A DNA stretch of 64,000 nucleotides from Streptomyces caatingaensis. GTDB lineage: Bacteria; Actinomycetota; Actinomycetes; Streptomycetales; Streptomycetaceae. The stretch covers positions 496,001 to 560,000 of the forward strand of contig NZ_LFXA01000009.1 of assembly GCF_001187435.1 (NCBI RefSeq), read 5' to 3'. Every line of letters begins with the position of its first letter. Position 1 is the stretch's first letter. The position numbers were made by a program, and so were the translations under genes. Of the stretch, positions 37,192 to 46,602 are shown piece by piece. Below the pieces are notes generated by a model. The model made no database searches and was not told the origin of the DNA. It was given only the letters and a program-made list of their open reading frames with translations.

Positions 37192-38228
37192 GGCCTGTCG
37201 CCTCCCGTGCCGGTGCGGCGGGCCCCGCCGAACAGCGCGCGGGCGCGTTCCGGGCCCAGGTGGCAGGCCGCGCCGCGGCCCTCCGGCAGCTCCGGCCGCT
37301 CGGTGCGGCAGCGGTCGCCGCCGACCCGCTCCGTGTACGCGCAGCGGGGGTGGAACGGGCAGCCCGGCGGCGGGTCCAGCAGGCTCGGCGGCGCGCCCGG
37401 GACGGGGGAGAGGGGCTTGGTCACGTCGGAGGTGAGGCGGGGCACGGAGGAGAGCAGGCCCCAGGTGTAGGGATGGCGGGGGGCGCCGAGGACGTCCCCG
37501 ACCGGGCCGTATTCGACCGCCCGTCCCGCGTACATCACCAGGAGGTCGTCCACGGTGCCGGCGACGACGCCGAGGTCGTGGGTGATGAGGACGATGGCCG
37601 AACCGGTCTGCCGCTGGAGGTCCCCCAGCAGGTCGAGGATCTGGGCCTGGACGGTGACGTCCAGGGCGGTCGTCGGCTCGTCGGCGATCAGCAGCTCGGG
37701 GTCGCAGACCAGGGCCATGGCGATCATCGCGCGCTGCCGCATGCCGCCGGAGAACTGGTGCGGGTAATCGTCCACGCGGCGGGCCGGGTTGGGGATGCCG
37801 ACCTTGCCGAGCATCTCGACCGCCCGCAGCCGGGCGTCGCGGCGGGACGCGCCGGTGTGCTTGCGGAACGGCTCGGCGATCTGGCGGCCGACGGTGTAGT
37901 AGGGGGAGAGGGCGGTGAGGGAGTCCTGGAAGACCATGGCCATGCGGGCGCCGCGGAGCTTTTCCAGCGCCGGCTCGGGGGCGGTGGTCAACTCCTGCCC
38001 GTCCAGGAGGATGCTGCCGGAGATCCGGGTGGACCGGGGGTCGTGGAGGCCGAGGACGGCGAGGCCGGTGACGGACTTCCCGGAGCCGGACTCGCCGACG
38101 ATGCCGAGGGTCCTTCCCCGGGGCAGGGCGAGGCTCAGACCGTCGACGGCCTTGACGACACCGTCGTCGGTGGGGAACTGGACGCGGAGGTCGCGGAGGG
38201 TGAGGAAGGGGGCGGGGGTGGTGGTCAC
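37188..38228 (-). CDS. oligopeptide ABC importer 3, ATPase (BldKD/DppD position)
   Basis: 346 residues. Walker A GESGSGKS, signature FSGGMRQRAMIA, Walker B LLIADEPTTALDV, C-terminal CPFHPRCAYTERVGGDRC. I start it at the GTG at 38228 (MTTTPAPFLTLRDLRVQF) because GGAGG lies just upstream; a longer frame reaches 38315 without support. 70 bp downstream of the permease gene. Confidence 0.92.
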   Translation of the reverse strand: MTTTPAPFLTLRDLRVQFPTDDGVVKAVDGLSLALPRGRTLGIVGESGSGKSVTGLAVLGLHDPRSTRISGSILLDGQELTTAPEPALEKLRGARMAMVFQDSLTALSPYYTVGRQIAEPFRKHTGASRRDARLRAVEMLGKVGIPNPARRVDDYPHQFSGGMRQRAMIAMALVCDPELLIADEPTTALDVTVQAQILDLLGDLQRQTGSAIVLITHDLGVVAGTVDDLLVMYAGRAVEYGPVGDVLGAPRHPYTWGLLSSVPRLTSDVTKPLSPVPGAPPSLLDPPPGCPFHPRCAYTERVGGDRCRTERPELPEGRGAACHLGPERARALFGGARRTGTGGDRP

Positions 38229-38298
38229 AGGGGCCTCCGTGGGTCGGTGGGTGCGGAGCGGGGGGCGCCCCCCTCCGGGGAGGAACCGGGGCACGGGG

Positions 38299-39276
38299 CT
38301 AGGCCAGTCGCACACGGGGATCGATCACCGCGTACGCCGCGTCCACCACGATGTTCGCCACCACGATCGCCGTGCACCCCACCAGCATCACCGCCATCAG
38401 CGTCGGCAGATCCGTCTCGCTCACCGACGTGACCGCCAGCCGTCCCAGCCCGTGGAGGCTGAACGTCGTCTCGGTGATGATCGCGCCGCCGAAGAGCGAG
38501 CCGAGGTCGATGCCGAAGAGGGTGACGATCGGCGTCATCGCCCCGCGCCAGGCGTAGCGGAAGAAGACCGTCCGCCGCCGGAGCCCCTTCGCGCGGGCCG
38601 CGCGGACATGGTCCTCCGCGAGCTGCTCGACCATCTGGGAGCGCGTCATCCGCGTGTAGTTGGCGACGAAGATGACGGAGAGCACCAGCCACGGAATGAT
38701 CATGCCGGTGAACCACTTCACCGGATCCTCCGTGATCGGGTGGTACTCCGGGTTGTCGAGCCAGTGCAGCCCGCTCACCAGCACCGCCAGGGCCACCACC
38801 CCCAGGAAGTACACCTGGAGGGAGTGCCCCAGCAGCGACAGCGAACTGACGACCTTGTCGACCCACGTGCCCCGGAACGCCGCCGCGATCATCCCCAGCC
38901 CCACCCCGGCCACCAGGAAGACGGCCGCCGCGCCGAGCGTGATCGACAGGGTGGTCGGGAAGCGGTCCATGATCGTGTCCCAGACGGGCTGCTGGTTGGA
39001 GAAGGAGTAGCCGAGGCAGGGCGCGGGGCAGTGCCCCACGGTCAGGTCCCGGCCGGCGAAGACGCCGACGACGTAGTGCCAGTACTGGACGGGGACGGGC
39101 TCGTCCAGCCCGAGGTTGCGGTTGATGACGGCCAGCGCGTCGGGCGTGCAGTTCTTGCCGCAGGACATCAGCGCCGGCTGCGACGGCAGCGCGAAGAACA
39201 GGAAGAACGTGATCGCGCTGATGAGCAGGACGATGACGGCGGCGCCGAGCACCCGCCGCACGAGGAATCTCAGCAT
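38299..39276 (-). CDS. oligopeptide ABC importer 3, permease (BldKC/DppB position)
   Basis: 325 residues, six helices. The first periplasmic loop is enlarged and contains four cysteines (SCGKNC and GHCPAPC), unlike importers 1 and 2. EAA-like loop DHVRAARAKGLRRRTVFFRY and C-terminal YAVIDPRVRLA are typical. 9 bp from the SBP gene. Confidence 0.92.
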   Translation of the reverse strand: MLRFLVRRVLGAAVIVLLISAITFFLFFALPSQPALMSCGKNCTPDALAVINRNLGLDEPVPVQYWHYVVGVFAGRDLTVGHCPAPCLGYSFSNQQPVWDTIMDRFPTTLSITLGAAAVFLVAGVGLGMIAAAFRGTWVDKVVSSLSLLGHSLQVYFLGVVALAVLVSGLHWLDNPEYHPITEDPVKWFTGMIIPWLVLSVIFVANYTRMTRSQMVEQLAEDHVRAARAKGLRRRTVFFRYAWRGAMTPIVTLFGIDLGSLFGGAIITETTFSLHGLGRLAVTSVSETDLPTLMAVMLVGCTAIVVANIVVDAAYAVIDPRVRLA

Positions 39277-39285
39277 GGCGCGGCG

Positions 39286-41109
39286 CTACTTCACGTAGAC
39301 GGACGTCGGGTCGGCACTGCCGTACACGGTGTGGTACTTGACCCCGCCGAGCCCTGAACCCCACAGCGAGAACTGGAGGTTGTAGAAGGTGGGCACGGAC
39401 GGCGCGTCGTCCTTCAGGATCTTGTCGGCGAGCTTCTGCCACAGCGGGGCGGCCCGTTTCACGTCGGCGATCGCGTTGATGCGGTCGATCTCGGCGTTGA
39501 CCGCCGGGTCGTCGAGGTGGCTGTAGTTCTGCGCGCCGTCCGCGATCACGCGCCCGTCGTACTGAGGCGGCACGATCGTCGAGGCGACCGGCCAGTCGGC
39601 GCCCCAGCTGCTGCGGTAGATGTCGAAGGAGTTCTTGGTGTCGGAGATGGCGCTGCGCCAGGTGTTGGAGTCGATCTCCTTGCGCTGCACCTTGAAGCCG
39701 GCCCGTTCGAGGGCCTGGGTGACGACGACGGAGACCCGCTGCTGGATGTCGGTGTTGGGGTAGGCGTAGACGATCTCCTGGCCCTCCTTGCCGGCCTCCT
39801 TGAGCAACTGCCGGGCCTTGCTGGGGTCTCCGGCGGGCTTGGCCCTCTTGCCGTACGGGTCGCTGGGGACGTAGCCGTCGACGGCGGGGGACAGCAGGTT
39901 GGGGGCGAGCTGCGCGGCGGTGGCCCCGCCCATCTGCTGGACGATCTGGCCGTTGGGCATGGCGTAGGCGAGGGCCCGGCGGACCCGGACGTCCTTGAGG
40001 CGGCTCGTGTTGAAGTTGATGTAGTCGACGTAGGGCTGGACCTCGTCGAACCGCCGGCCCCTGGTGTCCGCCCGGTCGAGCACCTTCTGCGTCATCTCGG
40101 GCGCCACCGCGTTGGTGAACGACATGGCGGCCTTGTCGGAGCCCTGGTCGGCGAGGAAGCGCCGGGTGGAGTCGCCGAACTGGTGGCCGAAGCTGATCTC
40201 GAAGCGGTCGGGGTACTGATGCCGGACGGGGTCCGTGGCCGGGTCCCAGTGCTCGTTGCGCACCAGCGTCAGCGACTTGCCGACCTTGTGGTCGCCGACG
40301 CGGTAAGGGCCGCTGGAGAAGGGCGCGTTGTCGTACTTGCGCTGCCCGTCCTTCTCGGCCTTGACCGGTCCGATGCTCGGCATCGCGACGGCGTACGGGG
40401 TGTCGGCGTGCGGCGTGGCGAAGTGGAAGACGATCGTCTTGTCGTCGGGGGTGTCCAGCACCGAGGACGGCAGGTGCTTGCCGCCGTACGGCCCGTCGGG
40501 CAGCGCCTTGCGGTAGGTGGTGCCCTCGCCGGAGAGCCACTGCTGGATGTACTGCGGGCCGTCGGTCTCGAAGGAGGCGTAGAGCCGCTCGACGCCCCAG
40601 CGGATGTCCTTGGAGGTGATCGGCGAGCCGTCCTCGAACTTCAGCCCGTCCTTGAGGGTGTACGTCCAGGTGCGGCCGCCGTCGGAGGGCGTGCCGGTGT
40701 CCGTGGCGAGGTCGCCGACGAGCGTGACGCGGCCCTTGCCGTCCACGCGGTACGTGGTGAGCGTGCGGTTGTAGAGCATCTGCACGGTGAGGACGTCGCT
40801 GTAGTAGATCTGCCCGGGGTCCAGGTGCGGGAAGGCGTCGCGCTGGAGGACGCCGACCGTGCCGCCCTTCCTCGCCCCGGGCACCTCGGGCGCGGGGCCC
40901 TTGGAGTCGGCGGCGGTGCCGATCGTGTAGTTGGAGGAGACGTTCTTGTCGGAGCCGGGCCCCTCGCCCCTGGTCCCGCCGCCCCCGCCCCCGCTGCTGC
41001 ACGCGGTGAGGACGAGCGCCCCGGCGGCCAGGGCGGCCGCCGCGTGCCGGCCTCTCCGCCGGGACGGGCGCGCGGAAGGGGAGGGTGTCGCGGGAAGCGC
41101 GGGAAACAT
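39286..41109 (-). CDS. oligopeptide ABC importer 3, substrate-binding lipoprotein (BldKB position)
   Basis: 607 residues, longer than the SBPs of importers 1 and 2. Lipoprotein signal ending ALVLTAC (Cys about 37) followed by a Gly/Ser linker, then SBP_bac_5 fold: RDAFPHLDPGQIYYSDVLTV, YTLKDGLKFEDGSPITSKDI, FSSGPYRVGDH, VRRALAYAMPNGQI. Second gene of the operon, between the two permeases, as bldKB is in S. coelicolor. BldKB is the lipoprotein needed for import of an extracellular developmental signal. Assignment rests on gene order and size, not on alignment. Confidence 0.9.
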   Translation of the reverse strand: MFPALPATPSPSARPSRRRGRHAAAALAAGALVLTACSSGGGGGGTRGEGPGSDKNVSSNYTIGTAADSKGPAPEVPGARKGGTVGVLQRDAFPHLDPGQIYYSDVLTVQMLYNRTLTTYRVDGKGRVTLVGDLATDTGTPSDGGRTWTYTLKDGLKFEDGSPITSKDIRWGVERLYASFETDGPQYIQQWLSGEGTTYRKALPDGPYGGKHLPSSVLDTPDDKTIVFHFATPHADTPYAVAMPSIGPVKAEKDGQRKYDNAPFSSGPYRVGDHKVGKSLTLVRNEHWDPATDPVRHQYPDRFEISFGHQFGDSTRRFLADQGSDKAAMSFTNAVAPEMTQKVLDRADTRGRRFDEVQPYVDYINFNTSRLKDVRVRRALAYAMPNGQIVQQMGGATAAQLAPNLLSPAVDGYVPSDPYGKRAKPAGDPSKARQLLKEAGKEGQEIVYAYPNTDIQQRVSVVVTQALERAGFKVQRKEIDSNTWRSAISDTKNSFDIYRSSWGADWPVASTIVPPQYDGRVIADGAQNYSHLDDPAVNAEIDRINAIADVKRAAPLWQKLADKILKDDAPSVPTFYNLQFSLWGSGLGGVKYHTVYGSADPTSVYVK

Positions 41110-41154
41110 GGAAGCACCTGCCTGTCCGAGGGGAGACGTACGGGGCGGTCGTGC

Positions 41155-42144
41155 TCAGCGCTTGGTCCGGGGGTCGAAGGCGTCCCGGAGGGAGTCCCCG
41201 AGGAGGTTGAAGGCCACCACGAAGAGGATCATGGCGATCCCGGGGAAGAAGATGTACGTGATGTCGCTCTCGTAGTACTTGGCCCCGTTGGCGAACATCC
41301 GGCCCCAGTCGGGGGTGGGCTCGACGATGCCGACGCCGATGAAGGAGAGCCCCGCCTCGGCGGTCACCATCGCGGGCAGCATCAGCGTGGCCTGGACGAG
41401 GATCGGCGTCCACAGGTTGGGCAGCAGCTCCCGGGAGACGATGCGCCACGTCGACGCCCCCGTCACCCTGGCCGCCTCGACGAACTCCCGCTCCCGCAGG
41501 CTCAGTACCTGCCCCCGCAGCAGCCGCGCCAGTCCCATCCAGCCCAGCACCCACAGCACGATGATCAGCGTGACCACCCGCAGGGAGGTGGGCGTCTCCT
41601 TCCCGGGACTGACGAACAGCGCGTAGACGACAGGGGTGAAGGCGACGAACGACAACTGCTGGGGAAAGGCGAGCAGGAGATCGATGAACCGGCCCAGGAG
41701 GTAGTCCGTGCGCCCGCCCGCGTAGCCAGCCGTCACCCCGACGAGGATGCCCGTCAGCACGCACAGCACCGTGGCCGCGGCCGCGATCAGCAGAGAGGTG
41801 CGGATGCCGTAGAGGAGCTGCGTCAGCACGTCCCGTCCCAGCGTCGGCTCGATACCGAACCAGAACCGGCCGGAGACACCCCCGTCGGGGGCGACCGGGT
41901 AGCCGTACTCGTTGAGCAGACCGCCCTCGTTCAGCCCGTACGTGGTGTACGGGTCCTTCCCGTAGCCCCAGGAGATCAGCGGCGCGGCGAGGGCGGCGAG
42001 GAAGAAGAAGGCGACCACGCAGGCCGAGACGACCCCCGCGCGGTCGCGTCTGAAGCGCCGCCACATCAGCCGGCCGGGCGAGCGGCCCGCCGGCGCCGGG
42101 CGCGCGGGCACCGCGTCCTCCGCGGCCAGGGAAGGAGTCGTCAT
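41155..42144 (-). CDS. oligopeptide ABC importer 3, permease (BldKA/DppC position)
   Basis: 329 residues. First helix VVSACVVAFFFLAALAAPLI; a large first periplasmic loop; EAA-like FVEAARVTGASTWRIVSREL; C-terminal LGDSLRDAFDPRTKR. I start at ATG 42144 (MTTPSLAAED); a GTG/ATG-rich extension to 42255 overlaps the promoter region. First gene of the importer 3 operon. Confidence 0.9.
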   Translation of the reverse strand: MTTPSLAAEDAVPARPAPAGRSPGRLMWRRFRRDRAGVVSACVVAFFFLAALAAPLISWGYGKDPYTTYGLNEGGLLNEYGYPVAPDGGVSGRFWFGIEPTLGRDVLTQLLYGIRTSLLIAAAATVLCVLTGILVGVTAGYAGGRTDYLLGRFIDLLLAFPQQLSFVAFTPVVYALFVSPGKETPTSLRVVTLIIVLWVLGWMGLARLLRGQVLSLREREFVEAARVTGASTWRIVSRELLPNLWTPILVQATLMLPAMVTAEAGLSFIGVGIVEPTPDWGRMFANGAKYYESDITYIFFPGIAMILFVVAFNLLGDSLRDAFDPRTKR

Positions 42145-42245
42145 CGCGTACCGCCCCCGCCAAGTCTCCGGTGGACCCTGTCGCCAGTGGTCCGGGTCTC
42201 CGGTGGCCCCGGGAGTGATCCTGCGAACACTCCGGGTTGCACGGG

Positions 42246-42275
42246 ACTGTCGCAATGGCGTTACCGCGCAGTCAA
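42246..42275 (-). promoter_or_regulatory. predicted importer 3 promoter
   Basis: On the minus strand TTGACT (42270-42275) and GACAGT (42246-42251) are 18 nt apart, about 100 bp before the first gene. The -35 is a 5/6 match; the -10 keeps A2 and T6. Lies in the 249-bp gap after the S9 peptidase, showing that the importer can be transcribed independently. Confidence 0.45.
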
Positions 42276-42393
42276 GGGGGCTGCCGTGGACGATGCCACG
42301 GATTGGCGCATCTTGAGCGAAGGTTGTGCGGATCGAGGTCGCGGCGTGCTTGACAGCCGGACGGGCACGCCGCGACCCGCGGTCACCCCGCCG

Positions 42394-44526
42394 TCACCCG
42401 GTCGGGGCCTTGACCAGGGACCGCCGGAGGAAGTCCACCTGGAGCAGCAGCAGGTTCTCCGCGACCTGTTCCTGCGGGGTCATGTGGGTCACCCCGGACA
42501 GCGGCAGCACCTCGTGCGGCCGGCCGGCGGCCAGCAGCGCGGAGGACAGCCGCAGGGTGTGCGCGGCGACGACGTTGTCGTCGGCCAGGCCGTGGATGAC
42601 CATCAGGGGCCGGTGCCGGTCCGCGGCCTCGGCCAACCCCCGTTCGGTCACGAGCGAGTTGCGGTCGTAAACGTCCGGCCGCTCGTCCGGCAGGCCCAGA
42701 TAGCGCTCGGTGTAATGGGTGTCGTACAGCCGCCAGTCGGTCACCGGGGCGCCCGCGATGCCCGCGTGGAAGACGTCGGGGCGGCGCAGCACGGCGAGCG
42801 CGGCGAGGTAACCGCCGTACGACCAGCCGCGGATGGCGACCCGGCCGAGGTCCAGCGGGTACTCCCCGGCCAGCGCGTGCAGCGCCTCGACCTGGTCGTC
42901 GAGGGTGGCGCCGGCGAAGTCCTCGCGGATCGCCTTCACCCACTCCGGGGAGGTGTGCGGGGTGCCGCGCCCGTCGGCGACGATCACGGCGAAGCCCTGG
43001 TCGGCGAACCACTGGGAGGTGAGGTGGGCCTGCTGCGCGGCCACCACCCGGGCCCCGTGCGGGCCGCCGTAGGGGTCCATGAGGACGGGCAGCGGGCCGT
43101 CGCCGTCGCGGTACCCGGCGGGCAGCAGCACGGCGGCCGGGATGCGGCGCCCGCCGGCCCGGACGAACCGCGGCCGGGCGGTGAGCACCGGGGTCTCGGC
43201 GAGGGACGCCACGGTGGCGACGTGCTTGCCGTCGCGGAGGACCACCGTCTCGGTGCCGGCCCGGCCGGGCGCGGCCGACGCGAGGACGGTCACGTCGCCG
43301 CCGCGGACCGCGGAGTGCCGTCCCGGCTCGCGCGAAATCCGTTCGGCGCCCTGCTCGTTGACGCGGTAGACGTGGGACTCGCCGGTCTCCGGGTCGGCGG
43401 CCGCGGGGCCGGCGGAGGCGGAGACGAGGACGTCGTCGGCGCCGGCGTCCAGGACGGCGTGGACGAACAACTCCGGTCCCGTCAGGGCCCGGTCGTCCAC
43501 GACGAGCACCCGCGCCCCGTCCTGGTCGGCCACCCGCACCAGCCGGCCGTCCGGGGTCCACGCGGGGACGCCGGGGAACAGTTCAAGCCAATTCGCCGGG
43601 TCCGCCTCGGTGCGGAGCGCGCGGGTGGCGCCGGTGGCGGTGTTCACCTCCAGGCAGACCTGGGTGCGCTGGTCGCGCGCCTGCACCAGCAGCAGCGGCG
43701 GGCCGCCGGCCGACCAGTGGACGCGGGCGAGGTAGGGGTAGCGGGCGCGGTCCCACTCGACGTCGGTGCGCGAGCCGTCCAGCCCCAGCAGGGCCAGCGT
43801 CACCTCGGCGTTCGGCGTCCCCGCGGCCGGATAGGAGACCTCGGCCGGGGCGCTCGCGGGGTTGGCCGGGTCGGCGATCCACCAGCGGCGCACCGGCCGG
43901 TTGTCCACGTGCGCGGCGAGCAGGGCGTCGCTCCCGGGCGACCACCAGAAGCCGCGGTGCCGGTCCATCTCCTCCGCCGCGGCGAACTCCGCCAACCCCC
44001 AGGTGACGCCCGCCCCTTCGGGCTCGGCCAGGGCCCGGTCGCCGGTGCCGTCGGCGGCCACGACGCGCAGCGCGCCGTCCGCCACGTACGCGACGTGCCG
44101 TCCGTCGGGCGCCGGGCGGGGGTCCGCCACCGGCCCGGGGACGGGGAGTTCGGCGGTGGTCCCGCCGGGCAGCTCCGCCACGAACAGCCGGCCCGACAGC
44201 GTGAACGCCGCCAACTCGCAGGCCGCGTCCACCGCGTAGCCCACCACGCCCGCCGAGCCCTCCCGCGTGCGCTCGCGCCGCGCGCGCTCCTCGGCGGACA
44301 ACTCCTCCCGGGCGCCGCCCAGCAGGACGTCCGGGTCGGCCGCCGGACGGGTGCGGCCGTCGTCGAGGTCGAGTACCCACAGGACGTGGGAGCGGTCGGT
44401 GCCGGAGCGGGAGCGCAGGAAGACGACGCGCGAGCCGTCCGGCGCCACGGTGAACGACCGCGGGGCGCCGAGCGAGTAGCGCTGCGTCCGGGCGTACTGG
44501 CGGGGAAAGGAGAGCTGACCGGTCAT
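42394..44526 (-). CDS. S9-family (dipeptidyl-peptidase IV type) serine peptidase
   Basis: 710 residues, no signal peptide, so probably cytosolic. N-terminal DPPIV_N beta-propeller (about 30-440) and C-terminal alpha/beta hydrolase (about 470-705). Catalytic triad Ser569 in GWSYGG, Asp649 or 650 in GLADDN, and His681 in THMT. It removes dipeptides or cuts small peptides, often at proline. Position upstream of a peptide importer on the same strand suggests that it processes imported peptides. No Shine-Dalgarno; a TAGGCT hexamer 7 nt before the ATG suggests a leaderless mRNA. Confidence 0.92.
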   Translation of the reverse strand: MTGQLSFPRQYARTQRYSLGAPRSFTVAPDGSRVVFLRSRSGTDRSHVLWVLDLDDGRTRPAADPDVLLGGAREELSAEERARRERTREGSAGVVGYAVDAACELAAFTLSGRLFVAELPGGTTAELPVPGPVADPRPAPDGRHVAYVADGALRVVAADGTGDRALAEPEGAGVTWGLAEFAAAEEMDRHRGFWWSPGSDALLAAHVDNRPVRRWWIADPANPASAPAEVSYPAAGTPNAEVTLALLGLDGSRTDVEWDRARYPYLARVHWSAGGPPLLLVQARDQRTQVCLEVNTATGATRALRTEADPANWLELFPGVPAWTPDGRLVRVADQDGARVLVVDDRALTGPELFVHAVLDAGADDVLVSASAGPAAADPETGESHVYRVNEQGAERISREPGRHSAVRGGDVTVLASAAPGRAGTETVVLRDGKHVATVASLAETPVLTARPRFVRAGGRRIPAAVLLPAGYRDGDGPLPVLMDPYGGPHGARVVAAQQAHLTSQWFADQGFAVIVADGRGTPHTSPEWVKAIREDFAGATLDDQVEALHALAGEYPLDLGRVAIRGWSYGGYLAALAVLRRPDVFHAGIAGAPVTDWRLYDTHYTERYLGLPDERPDVYDRNSLVTERGLAEAADRHRPLMVIHGLADDNVVAAHTLRLSSALLAAGRPHEVLPLSGVTHMTPQEQVAENLLLLQVDFLRRSLVKAPTG

Positions 44527-44533
44527 GCGGCCG

Positions 44534-44539
44534 AGCCTA
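44534..44539 (-). promoter_or_regulatory. -10 element, leaderless S9 peptidase transcript
   Basis: TAGGCT on the minus strand, 7 nt before the ATG, with no ribosome binding site between. This spacing puts transcription start at or next to the A of ATG. Confidence 0.5.
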
Positions 44540-44760
44540 GGCCGTGGACCGGCGCGTGTCCGGAGGAAGGGGCGGGGGTCGGCGAGAAGTCGCCGTGCGC
44601 CCCGGGTTTGCTCCCGTGCACCGAGTCAGGACGCACGCGGAAAGTTATGATCGCTCACGCATAGTGGGTAAGTCTTCCGTGACCCGCCGCGTGCCTGGCC
44701 GGCTCGCGCGCGTCGTCCGTCCTGCCGTCCGTTCGACCGCGTCCCTGGAGGTGAACCGCT

Positions 44761-44955
44761 GTGGCACTCTCGATTTCGGCGGTGGTGCTGCTGGCGATCA
44801 TCGTCATCCTGCTGGTCCGGAAGTCGGGACTGAAAGCGGGCCACGCCGCCATCTGCGTGCTGCTGGGGTTCTACCTCGCGAGCTCGACCGTCGCGCCCAC
44901 GCTCAACCAGTTCACGAAGAGCATCACCGCGATGATCGGCGGCATCCGGTTCTGA
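44761..44955 (+). CDS. small membrane protein
   Basis: 64 residues. One or two transmembrane helices: the N-terminal ISAVVLLAIIVILLV and a second apolar segment AAICVLLGFYLASSTVAPT, separated by basic RKSGLKAGH. GTG start with GGAGGTGAA upstream. A TATGAT hexamer at 44646-44651 may be its -10 element. Conserved-looking small gene next to mshB; function unknown. Confidence 0.75.
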   Translation: MALSISAVVLLAIIVILLVRKSGLKAGHAAICVLLGFYLASSTVAPTLNQFTKSITAMIGGIRF

Positions 44956-45015
44956 GGGGCCGCCGGCGGGTGGGCCGGCGGCGCGGGCGGCTGCCCGGCC
45001 GGGCCGTCCGGCTCG

Positions 45016-45021
45016 TAGGCT
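45016..45021 (+). promoter_or_regulatory. -10 element, leaderless mshB transcript
   Basis: TAGGCT lies exactly 6 nt before the mshB ATG (positions -12 to -7), and no Shine-Dalgarno precedes the start. Confidence 0.5.
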
Positions 45022-45027
45022 GTCCCC

Positions 45028-45996
45028 ATGACCGACCTTCCAGGCCGCCGGCTGCTCCTGGTGCACGCGCACCCGGACGACGAATCGATCAACAACGGCG
45101 CGACCATGGCCAAGTACGCCGCCGAGGGCGCCCTCGTCACGCTGGTGACCTGCACCCTCGGCGAGGAGGGCGAGGTGATCCCGCCCGGCCTGGCCCATCT
45201 GGCCGCCGACCGGGACGACGCCCTGGGCGGCCACCGCGTCGGTGAACTCGCCGCCGCGATGAAGGAACTGGGCGTCACCGACCACCGGTTCCTCGGCGGC
45301 GCCGGGCGCTACCGCGACTCCGGAATGATGGGCGCCCCGCAGAACGAGCGCCCGCACTGCTTCTGGCGGGCGGACGTCGACGAGGCCGCCGCGTACCTCG
45401 TTGAGGTGATTCGCGAGGTGCGGCCCCAGGTCCTGGTGACGTACGACCCGCACGGCGGGTACGGGCACCCCGATCACGTCCAGGCGCACCGCGTCGCGAT
45501 GCGCGCGGTGGAACTGGCCGCCGAGAAGGCGTTCCGCCGCGACCTCGGGGAGCCGCACGAGATCGCCAAGGTGTACTGGAACTGCGTGCCCCGCTCGGTC
45601 GCGGAGGAGGGCTTCGCCCGGCTGCGGGAGGCCGCCGCGGCGGGCGCCGCCGTGCCGTTCCCCGGCGTCGCCGCACTGGACGACGTCCCGGGCGTGGTGC
45701 CCGACGAGGAGGTGACGGCCGCTCCGCGCACCGCCCCGTACGTGGCCGCGAAGGCGGCGGCGATGCGGGCGCACGCCACCCAGGTGGTGGTGGACGGCCA
45801 CTTCTTCGCCCTGTCCAACGAGCTGAGCCAGCCGCTGTTCGCCGACGAGTTCTACCGGCTCGTCCGCGGCCGGGCGGGCGGGCCGGGGCGCGAGGACGAC
45901 CTCTTCGCCGGCCTGGGCCTCCCCGGACCGGACTTCACCGGACCGGACGGGGGCGCGGGCGGGGCCGGCGCGGGTGCCGGGGAGGGCGCGTGCTGA
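45028..45996 (+). CDS. mshB: mycothiol biosynthesis deacetylase MshB
   Basis: 322 residues. Zinc-dependent deacetylase of N-acetyl-glucosaminyl-inositol, the second-stage step in mycothiol synthesis, cytosolic. The PIG-L/LmbE signature HAHPDDESINNG (residues 13-24; His15, Asp18 as metal ligands) and GGYGHPDHVQAH (third ligand) are clear. C-terminal tail is Gly/Ala-rich. Overlaps the next gene by 7 nt. Matches Rv1170 by gene order as well. Confidence 0.94.
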   Translation: MTDLPGRRLLLVHAHPDDESINNGATMAKYAAEGALVTLVTCTLGEEGEVIPPGLAHLAADRDDALGGHRVGELAAAMKELGVTDHRFLGGAGRYRDSGMMGAPQNERPHCFWRADVDEAAAYLVEVIREVRPQVLVTYDPHGGYGHPDHVQAHRVAMRAVELAAEKAFRRDLGEPHEIAKVYWNCVPRSVAEEGFARLREAAAAGAAVPFPGVAALDDVPGVVPDEEVTAAPRTAPYVAAKAAAMRAHATQVVVDGHFFALSNELSQPLFADEFYRLVRGRAGGPGREDDLFAGLGLPGPDFTGPDGGAGGAGAGAGEGAC

Positions 45997-46373
45997 CCGG
46001 GACGCTCACGGGCGGGAAGCTCGCGGCCCATCTCGGCCTCGCCGTCCTGGGGTTCCTGGTCGGCGTCGCCGGTTCGCTGGTGCAAGCGGGCTGGTTCCCG
46101 GGCGGGTTGCTGCTCGCACTGCTGGGCGTCGCCGGGCTGTGCTACGGCGGGGCGGTGGCGTCGGGCGGCCGGTCCGGCGGCGCCGCGGGCGGTGCCGGCT
46201 GGCTGATCGCCGTCCTGCTGCTCTCGCTCAACCGGCCCGAGGGCGACTTCCTCTTCGGCGCCGGAATCGGCTCCTATGTCTTCCTGCTGGGCGGGATGGT
46301 CGTCGCTGTGATCTGTGCCACCCTCGCGAAAAAGCCGCAACCGGGGCGTCGCGCCGACCGACTTGACGGGTGA
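45990..46373 (+). CDS. DUF6113-like membrane protein
   Basis: 127 residues, four predicted transmembrane helices (LGLAVLGFLVGVAGSLVQAG; GLLLALLGVAGLCYGGAVAS; GWLIAVLLLSLN; YVFLLGGMVVAVICATLA) and a basic tail. GTG start overlapping mshB, as Rv1171 follows mshB in mycobacteria. Function unknown; translational coupling suggests a link to mshB expression. Confidence 0.82.
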   Translation: MLTGTLTGGKLAAHLGLAVLGFLVGVAGSLVQAGWFPGGLLLALLGVAGLCYGGAVASGGRSGGAAGGAGWLIAVLLLSLNRPEGDFLFGAGIGSYVFLLGGMVVAVICATLAKKPQPGRRADRLDG

Positions 46374-46602
46374 GACGACTGTTTTGTCCGGTGATTCGCC
46401 GGACATTTCCCTGATGTCGCTCGGCCCGTGAGGGACGCACGGGTGTACGGCCCGCTCCCGGTCCGCCGGGGTATACGGCGGTCGTCAAGTGCGCGCTCGC
46501 GGTGCCCAGTATGGTGGTGCCGCCGCCGAGCCCCCCTGACCGTGGGCATGGGCGACCCCAGTGAGGTCAGAGGGCGGCGGAGAGTAACCGGGAGAACCTG
46601 CT

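Noticed and set aside
38225..42163. Long minus-strand frame of 1312 codons across importer 3
   Set aside because: It is out of frame with the permease and lipoprotein genes, which have clear family motifs on the same strand.
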